Shown here piece by piece: positions 56,101 to 62,183 of a DNA stretch of 64,000 bases. The notes below the pieces were generated by a model that searched no databases, was not told the DNA's origin, and saw only the letters and a list, made by a program, of their open reading frames with translations. The stretch is taken from positions 372,001 through 436,000 of the forward strand of contig NZ_CP012836.1 in the NCBI RefSeq assembly GCF_001593605.1, in the 5' to 3' direction. This DNA comes from Algoriphagus sanaruensis (GTDB taxonomy: Bacteria > Bacteroidota > Bacteroidia > Cytophagales > Cyclobacteriaceae). The position numbers and the translations under genes are program-made. How positions within the stretch are numbered: the stretch's first letter is position 1; every line of letters begins with the position of its first letter.

Positions 56101-58139
56101 TTGGCTACTGAAAACGAAAGGCCTTCGGGAGCTTCAGCTAAAGAATTTACGACAACTGTCTTATTTACAGTAGAGGTACAATTATTCTCAGTTACCGTGT
56201 AAGTAACATTAGCTTGACCTACCGCAATACCAGTAACTAGTCCTTCATCAGAAATAGAAATCAAATTTGGAGTAGTCGTGCCCCAAATTCCACCAAGAGT
56301 TCCACTTTCCATTTGTGAAGTCCCACCTACACAGACATCTTGACCTTGGATAGGATCAATAGTCGGCAAAGCATTCACTGTAATATTCGCAGTATTAGAA
56401 GTGGCTGACCTACAGTTACCAGTGACTACTACATAGTACCATGTTTCTCCTATCTGAGTAGTAGAAGGAGTATAAGTAGAGTTAGTAGCACCATTGATTA
56501 GAGTTCCTCCAGTGTTGGAATTGGTCGTATTGGAATACCACTGATAAGTTTTTGTTCCTGTTCCAGAAACAACAACCTCTAAAGGAGCGGCGTTTTGATT
56601 TACACAATAAGTAGCGGGATCTGGTTGATCCGTAAAAGTTATAGGTACAATTGTACTTGCAATGGTAATTTTATAATCTTCGACCTCACCATTCAAAGCT
56701 CCACCATCAGGACCCAATCCTCCTGCAGTATTAATTCTAAAACGCATATAACTGTCACCTGGAACTGCGTCACAAGGAACAGGAATTTGCAATTGAGTAT
56801 TCGTGGATGTACCAGAGACAGCTTGGTTGGTAACTATCTGCTCTCCAGCATCATTAAAATCACCATCTCTATTCCAATCTATCCAAGCATTTATCTGTCC
56901 GGTACCACGAGTATTTACAGTGATTGTCTTATTCTGATTGGCATCAAAAGATCCAGAAAATGAAATTCCATCCTCATCATCCTCGGTTGAACTAGGATCG
57001 TCAGAATTCAAATCATCACCATCCGCATTTACACTTGGAAAGGATCCATTTTCTCTATCGACAATAGCTCCAAACCTCGGAGTGATATTTGAAGGAGAAA
57101 CGTTTGACGGCGTGGTATGTGATGGAGTTCCATAACTTGCAGGTGCATCGCCATAATCGGCGGCCCCAACCTGGAAATCATCTATACAAGAAACATAAAA
57201 AGAAAAATATCGGCTATTTTGAGCTTCACTTCTTCTATAGCGAAGTCCAAACCTCCATCTAAAGGTTTGGATATTTACAAAATCAACTTTTACTATACGT
57301 TCAAAAACATTCGTAGGAATCGGATTACCTCCACTTTCTGCTGAACTTCCAGTATTATCTTGATATCGGGTGCCAAAGGGCGCTGGCTCACTCAATTCAT
57401 CCAAATTATCCTCAGCACCATTTCCAAATGATATATTTCCTAAACTTCCATTTCCAGCAGAGACCGCTTGAAACTCATGAAAATTGCTATCCCCATCGAT
57501 ATCAATCAAGTAGGCTGTAAAATTCGGGATAGTTACAGGAGTACTAGTTCCAGAAAGAACAAACTCATATCTAAAAGTTGCCCATCCATTATTATCACGT
57601 CTAGTAGATCCATCGCCACTCAAAATTGGTTGAAGTGCGGTAGGATAACCTGAATCGGTATCATCAAAAGCTGAAATTTTACTTCTGACTTCGTCTTCGA
57701 TTGTCACAATCGCGTCAACAACCGTTCCTCCTGGTAGTGTTACCACATTGGAAAAACGATAACTAGCCCCTGGATTTAGATTAGCTCCAGATCCACCATT
57801 TGGATTTCCCAAATAGGTTGGATTTTGAAAACTTAGCGGTGGGACACCACCAGAACAGAATTCTGTTTCAGATTGGACTCTTCCATTCAATGGAGCTGTT
57901 GTTCGTAGCATCCTTGCATTAGAAGAAGATTTTAAGGCATTAAAATCAATGGCCGGAATAATGTCAGGCTTAACTTGAACTGCCTTTAGATCATTTTCAG
58001 TCTGACCAAATGATGGAAGAACTGCGATTAACAAAAAGATCCAAACTAGAAGTCCATAAAATCTTAAAGGCTTCAGTTGGTTTAAAAATCCATTGCCCAT
58101 AAAACTTCGAGCAAATTGATTATTGGATAACCTGTCCAT
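44148..58139 (-). CDS. Giant SprB-like repetitive adhesin with type-B T9SS C-terminal domain
   Basis: 4663 residues. Signal peptide near residues 25-46 ([20 protein letters not shown]). Order: an N-terminal domain, a GEVEDY domain (~330-490; [19 protein letters not shown]), Ig/PKD-like units (500-940), two SprB-like repeats (~985-1135; [15 protein letters not shown]), one diverged and 21 near-identical 68-residue repeats (~1130-2630), DUF11-like units as three 121-residue copies (~2826-3188) and six 107-residue copies (~3311-3953), SdrD-B-like segments ([16 protein letters not shown]), a last DUF11 unit and a gliding-motility-type CHU_C domain ([20 protein letters not shown]). The last is a type-B T9SS signal. 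The layout and the downstream PorP/SprF gene point to a SprB-like cell-surface adhesin used for attachment or gliding (inference). The repeats could cause assembly errors in copy number. Confidence 0.93.
   Translation of the reverse strand: [4663 protein letters not shown]
46282..48207 (-). repeat. Six tandem 321-bp repeats (DUF11-like units)
   Basis: Six copies of a 107-residue unit ([17 protein letters not shown] ... [18 protein letters not shown]). The copies differ at only a few bases; the landmark gggttacgctgaatcgg recurs every 321 bases (46600, 46921, 47242, 47563, 47884). A diverged seventh unit follows at the C-terminal side. Confidence 0.92.
48575..49663 (-). repeat. Three tandem 363-bp repeats (DUF11-like units)
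   Basis: Three copies of a 121-residue unit ([18 protein letters not shown] ... [17 protein letters not shown]) with few differences. They are longer than the 107-residue units and are only distantly related to them. Confidence 0.9.
50244..54527 (-). repeat. 21 tandem 204-bp repeats in the giant adhesin
   Basis: Each unit encodes 68 residues ([18 protein letters not shown] ... [20 protein letters not shown]) with two Cys. Protein-level differences are almost confined to three sites: G/D before NGTL, T/S before TPTES, and V/D in SNxGN. A diverged ancestor-like unit lies at the N-terminal edge (54528-54730). The near-identity at DNA level, including synonymous sites, points to recent amplification or gene conversion. 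Confidence 0.93.
51215..53827 (-). repeat. Second-order duplication inside the 204-bp array (offset 1428 bp)
   Basis: Rare variants recur at exactly 1428 bases, seven units: gtagcggttgcc at 51481 and 52909, catagggtcaac at ~51830 and ~53258, gtctcctgcatcag at ~52257 and ~53685, and gttgcagc at ~52305 and ~53733. The matching blocks run about 51215-52399 and 52643-53827; outside them the offset copies differ. Confidence 0.85.
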
Positions 58140-58645
58140 ATTCTTAGAATTTAAAATTTTTCGAGTTCGTAATTCTGTTTCTATACTTTTCTCATTTTCA
58201 ATCCTTTAGAAAAATTTTAGCTTAAAAATTTCAGCGATCTTTTTCAAAGGACCATCCAGATTCTTTGACTTTTTTTGATTTCAAAATCAGATTTCAATTC
58301 AAAGTCACTTATTTGCCATAAAAATACACTTTAATGTATTTCATATCCAAGTCTTTTTGAATCTTTTTTTATTTGTAATGCATTTTTTTTAATGTGAAAT
58401 TATTTTTTGGTGATTCAAAATGTGTTTTTGTCAAATTTTTAAGCCTATTCATTAAACAAAAAAGGCCTTCAGATCAAAGAATCCCCATTTTTTTATGTCT
58501 AAAAATCCATTTTTCAAAGTCAGGGTATTTATTATTGGTTAGGTATTAGTTTTTCTAGTTTTAATTACATCATGTTTGAACCAAGGTGTAGTTGGGGATT
58601 TTCAACAGAATTGGATAGATTTCAAAAATTGAAACCCAAAAAAAC
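58140..58645. other. 506-bp AT-rich divergent intergenic region
   Basis: It lies between the divergent giant-adhesin and aldehyde-dehydrogenase genes and must hold both promoters. I see no gene. Notable are an AATACA/TGTATT inverted repeat (58323-58328, 58335-58340) and, at 58371-58389, a near-copy (17 of 19 bases) of the element at 1755-1773. CAAAGTCA at 58300-58307 reads TGACTTTG on the minus strand, close to a -7 element for the adhesin operon. Confidence 0.5.
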
Positions 58646-60070
58646 ATGTTAGATCAGAGCGTTGAATCAGACTTTAGCGAGGTTTTCATTATTCAAAAGG
58701 AAACTTCAGTTTTCTTGAGAAAGTCCTCTCCACATGAGCGGTCGGCGAAACTTTTAAAGTTGCGGTCATGGATTAAAAAAAATCAAAAAGAAATCCAAAA
58801 AGCCTTGTGGAATGACTTTAAAAAACCTGAAGTAGAGGTTGATCTAAGTGAAATCTATCCGATTACCGCTGAAATAAACCATGCTTTAAAAAACCTGAAA
58901 GCATGGATGCGTCCAAAAAAGGTAAATACACCACTTCCCATGGCAGGGACAAGTGGTAAAATCAAATTTGAACCCAAAGGAACAAGTTTGATTCTTTCAC
59001 CTTGGAATTTTCCCTTTAATTTAACTATCGGGCCATTAGTTTCTGCAATTGCTGCAGGATGCACCGCTATAATTAAGCCTTCAGAATTTGCTCCAGCTAC
59101 CGCTAATATTATTAGTAAAATGATTTCGGAGCTTTTTGAACCTAGAGAAATTGCTGTCTTTTTAGGCGATGTAGATATTGCCTCTTCTTTGTTGGAGTTA
59201 CCATTTGACCATATTTTCTTCACTGGTAGCCCGACTGTGGGTAAGATTGTGATGAAAGCAGCTTCCAAACACCTAAGTTCTATCACCCTTGAACTTGGAG
59301 GCAAATCTCCGGTGATAATTGACAACTCAGCAGATCTCAAAGATGCGGCAGAAAAAATCATTTGGGGAAAGTTTATGAATTGCGGACAAACCTGTATCGC
59401 ACCAGACTATATTTTGGTTCCTACAGAGCTTCAGCAAGAATTTACTCAACAATGCATCAATCAGATTCAAAAGTATTATGACCCAACATTTAAAGGAATC
59501 GAAGCAAGTTCGGATTATGCGCGCATCATCAATGAAAAACACTTCAACAGGCTGATTCAACTTCTAAAAGATTCAGAAGTAAAAGGGGCCAAAATTGAAT
59601 TTGGAGGAAAATTCTCCTCTGTTGATAACTACCTGGAGCCCACGTTAATTTCTAATATCAGTATGGATATGGAGATATTCCATGAAGAAATATTTGGTCC
59701 AATCCTCCCTATACTTCCTTATAAAGGATTGCATGAGGCAATTAACTTGGTGAACTCCAAACCTAAACCATTGGCTTTGTATTTCTTTGGCTCAAACAGG
59801 ACGCATCAAGAGCAAGTCATTCAAGAAACGAGTTCTGGAAATGTGGTCATCAATGATTGCGTTTTACATTTCCTACATAGCGAACTTCCATTTGGAGGAG
59901 TAAACAATAGTGGGATAGGAAAGGCGCATGGCTATTCAGGATTTTTGGAGTTTAGTAATCCCAAAGGAATTCTCAAACAACGGATTGGATTTAATAATGT
60001 AACATTGCTTCGTCCTCCTTACACCCTAAAAACCAAGCAAATTATTGCCTCATTAATCAAATGGTTCTAG
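58646..60070 (+). CDS. Aldehyde dehydrogenase (ALDH3-like)
   Basis: 474 residues, the length of class-3/coniferyl-type aldehyde dehydrogenases. Visible: NAD(P)-binding SPWNFPFNLTIGPLV, FFTGSPTVGK, the general base Glu in ITLELGGKSPVI, the catalytic Cys in NCGQTCIAPDY and EEIFGPILPI. The C-terminus is a hydrophobic/basic tail (TKQIIASLIKWF) that may touch the membrane, as in fatty-aldehyde dehydrogenases. It oxidises aldehydes to acids with NAD(P); medium- or long-chain lipid aldehydes are the likely substrates (inference). The next gene is an esterase 66 bases downstream, but no firm operon link is visible. Confidence 0.92.
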   Translation: MLDQSVESDFSEVFIIQKETSVFLRKSSPHERSAKLLKLRSWIKKNQKEIQKALWNDFKKPEVEVDLSEIYPITAEINHALKNLKAWMRPKKVNTPLPMAGTSGKIKFEPKGTSLILSPWNFPFNLTIGPLVSAIAAGCTAIIKPSEFAPATANIISKMISELFEPREIAVFLGDVDIASSLLELPFDHIFFTGSPTVGKIVMKAASKHLSSITLELGGKSPVIIDNSADLKDAAEKIIWGKFMNCGQTCIAPDYILVPTELQQEFTQQCINQIQKYYDPTFKGIEASSDYARIINEKHFNRLIQLLKDSEVKGAKIEFGGKFSSVDNYLEPTLISNISMDMEIFHEEIFGPILPILPYKGLHEAINLVNSKPKPLALYFFGSNRTHQEQVIQETSSGNVVINDCVLHFLHSELPFGGVNNSGIGKAHGYSGFLEFSNPKGILKQRIGFNNVTLLRPPYTLKTKQIIASLIKWF

Positions 60071-60136
60071 AAAAAAGAAACATTCCATTTTTTCAAATCG
60101 ATTGAATTTTTAATTCTTCATTTTAAAGTTTAGAGT

Positions 60137-61000
60137 ATGAAAAAATCGAAAATTACTTCATTGGCCTTTTTGGCATCCAAAATTGGAATTCTTTCAATTG
60201 TACTTTTATTGGGTTGTGTAGGTACTGAAGAACAAGTACTTAACTCAAAAAAGGAGTTAATCAATCTAAACTATGGAGATGACCCTAGGCAAGTCATGGA
60301 TGTCTACCTTCCAGCTGGTCGAAGTACTGAGTCTACGCCACTCCTTATATATATACATGGTGGAGCTTGGATAGATGGAGATAAAAGTGAATTCCTTCAA
60401 GTAAAATCCTTAGCAGAAAATTCTCTCTCAAACTTTGCGTTTGTCTCGATCAATTATCGACTTTATGATTTCATTTCTGGATCAAATCAATTTCCAACTC
60501 AAGAAAATGACATCGCTTCTGCAATTAATTTCATTGAGAACAGCCTTACAGAATGGAACGTATCCAATAATCTAATTCTAAGTGGAGCGAGCGCAGGCGC
60601 ACATTTAGCCTTACTTCAAGCCTACAAAGCACCTTTGAATAAATTCGAGGCAGTGATTGCCTTTTTCCCACCCACAGACTTAAATACTCTTTTTGGGTTT
60701 TCGGTTTTTACCGCGCAGGGACTTTCCGCAATTCTGGGGGGTACCCCAGACCAGAACCCCAACCTTTACATTTCTTCTAGCCCTAGTAATTTTGTCACCA
60801 GAACAAGTCCACCCACTATCCTTTTTCATGGAGAATTGGATACTGTAGTACCAATAATTCAAAGCGAGTTGCTTGCAAATCTTTTAGCGGAAAGTGAGGT
60901 GCGTCATGAATTATTTAGAGTTCCAAATCAAGGACACGGATTTAGTCCTGAGACTTATAAAATGGCATTCGAACAAATAAAAAAATTCTTAAATCAATAA
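60137..61000 (+). CDS. Lipoprotein alpha/beta hydrolase (HSL-type esterase)
   Basis: 287 residues. The N-terminal signal ends in a good lipobox (LLLGCVG), so the protein is probably a membrane-anchored lipoprotein. The hydrolase has the HGGAW oxyanion motif (IYIHGGAWIDGD), nucleophile elbow SGASAGAHL, acid in FHGELDTVVP and the His in QGHGFSPETY. These fit the hormone-sensitive-lipase/carboxylesterase group; the substrate is unknown. The stop codon is TAA at 60998-61000, directly before a hairpin that belongs to the opposite strand. Confidence 0.85.
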   Translation: MKKSKITSLAFLASKIGILSIVLLLGCVGTEEQVLNSKKELINLNYGDDPRQVMDVYLPAGRSTESTPLLIYIHGGAWIDGDKSEFLQVKSLAENSLSNFAFVSINYRLYDFISGSNQFPTQENDIASAINFIENSLTEWNVSNNLILSGASAGAHLALLQAYKAPLNKFEAVIAFFPPTDLNTLFGFSVFTAQGLSAILGGTPDQNPNLYISSSPSNFVTRTSPPTILFHGELDTVVPIIQSELLANLLAESEVRHELFRVPNQGHGFSPETYKMAFEQIKKFLNQ

Positions 61001-61004
61001 AAAA

Positions 61005-61022
61005 ACCCTGCAATAGCAGGGT
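61005..61022 (-). terminator. Terminator of the sigma-factor operon
   Basis: ACCCTGC/GCAGGGT with an AATA loop. The T run follows only on the minus strand, so it ends the sigma/anti-sigma transcript. It could still slow plus-strand transcription from the esterase gene. Confidence 0.78.
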
Positions 61023-61034
61023 CACCGATAAAGA

Positions 61035-61268
61035 TTAGACTTTTTGAAGTCCCGTAGATTTAGCTTTTTGTTTGATTGCTTTTACTACTCTCTCGGAGGG
61101 TTGAACTTGGATCTGATCCATTTGCTCTATCGTGCTCAGCAGGGCTACATATTCTTGCATTAGTTCGTCATCGCTATGCAAGGCTTGCATCAAGAGTTCT
61201 TGTTCTACCTCCGCCATTTCCTGGTAAATATACCTTACCAGGTCATTTGGGGTAAATTGTTTTATCAT
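61035..61268 (-). CDS. Small acidic protein after an ECF sigma factor (possible anti-sigma)
   Basis: 77 residues with predicted helices and no membrane segment or Cys. The N-terminus (FTPNDLVRYIYQEMAEVEQELL, then ALHSDDELMQEYVALLSTIEQM) resembles the N-terminal helices of anti-sigma factors that hold a sigma factor, but there is no zinc motif. The start overlaps the sigma gene by 26 bases, which implies translational coupling and near-equal synthesis. The family appears limited to Bacteroidota as far as I recall. A sigma-binding role is inference from position and helix pattern. Confidence 0.65.
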   Translation of the reverse strand: MIKQFTPNDLVRYIYQEMAEVEQELLMQALHSDDELMQEYVALLSTIEQMDQIQVQPSERVVKAIKQKAKSTGLQKV

Positions 61269-61845
61269 AGGCTATATTTAATTGTTGCATTTTCTTTCTC
61301 AAATGAATTAATGCATAACGCATTCTCCCTAAGGCTGTATTAATACTTACTCCAGTTTTATCAGCAATTTCCTGAAAACTCATATCCATGTAATGTCTCA
61401 TGATAAGGACTTCTTTTTGTGCCTCTGGTAAGTCCTCAATCATTTTTTTAACCATAGAGATAGTTTCTTCTTTTACCTTCAAATCCTCAATCGAATGATC
61501 AGCAAACTTTAAAGAATTGAAAACGTTACTCCCATCCTCTAAAATAATAGTAGGATACCTTTTTGCTTTCCGGAAATGATCAATCGCTAGATTATGAGCA
61601 ATTCTCATTAACCAAGGCTGAAATTTCCCTTCTTCTTGGTATTTATCAGAGTTCAAAGTTTGAATTACCTTGACAAATACATCCTGAAGCAAGTCTTCTG
61701 CAATTTCCTGATCCTTAACTATCAGAAATATGGTAGTATAAACTTTAGTTTTATACCTGTCTACCAAAAGGTCGAAAGCAACTTCACTGCCGTTCCGATA
61801 TTGTGCGATCAATTCGCTGTCCAAAGGACCTATGTACTTACTCAT
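61243..61845 (-). CDS. ECF-type RNA polymerase sigma factor
   Basis: 200 residues from the ATG at 61845 (MSKYIGPLDSELIAQYRNGS); a TTG seven codons earlier is a weaker alternative. Region 2 is clear (AFDLLVDRYKTKVYTTIFLIVK, DLLQDVFVKVI, FQPWLMRIAHNLAIDHFRK), as is region 4 (LPEAQKEVLIMRHYMDMSFQEIADKTGVSINTALGRMRYAL). The factor recruits RNA polymerase to a set of alternative promoters. Its partner is probably the overlapping 77-residue protein. No transmembrane anti-sigma gene is nearby, so the signal would be sensed in the cytoplasm (inference). Confidence 0.93.
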   Translation of the reverse strand: MSKYIGPLDSELIAQYRNGSEVAFDLLVDRYKTKVYTTIFLIVKDQEIAEDLLQDVFVKVIQTLNSDKYQEEGKFQPWLMRIAHNLAIDHFRKAKRYPTIILEDGSNVFNSLKFADHSIEDLKVKEETISMVKKMIEDLPEAQKEVLIMRHYMDMSFQEIADKTGVSINTALGRMRYALIHLRKKMQQLNIAYDKTIYPK

Positions 61846-62183
61846 CTTAAGTTGGTTTAAAATCAACGTAGAAGTCTAGGCCATAGTATCTTGTTAGCGT
61901 AAAAAGAAAATAATTTTGATCAGGTGACTGAATTTTGAGAATTCTAACTAACTGCTTTTAATTAAGCTTGTCAATAGCTCATTGAAATTCAAGAGGAAAT
62001 TTGGCAAATCATTCGAATAACCAAAATCCATTGGCAATAAAGATTCCAATTAAATAAAATTCCGATAAAAGTTAAAGCTTGTGAAAATTGCAGCACTAAT
62101 CGGATGATCCTTTTTCTTGGCGATTCAGACAAGGGAAAATAATCGCCATTTCTTACCTTCGTGATCTGACAATATTATTAATT
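61846..62183. other. Intergenic region with a 7-bp inverted repeat before the DUF3127 gene
   Basis: No gene is visible in these 338 bases. GGCGATT (62119-62125) and AATCGCC (62141-62147) form an inverted repeat with a 15-base spacer. TACCTTCG at 62155-62162 is one base from a -7 element, so the repeat would sit over the -33 region. A regulator site is possible. Confidence 0.4.

Noticed and set aside
58855..59361. Minus-strand frame of 168 codons
   Set aside because: Antisense to the aldehyde dehydrogenase.
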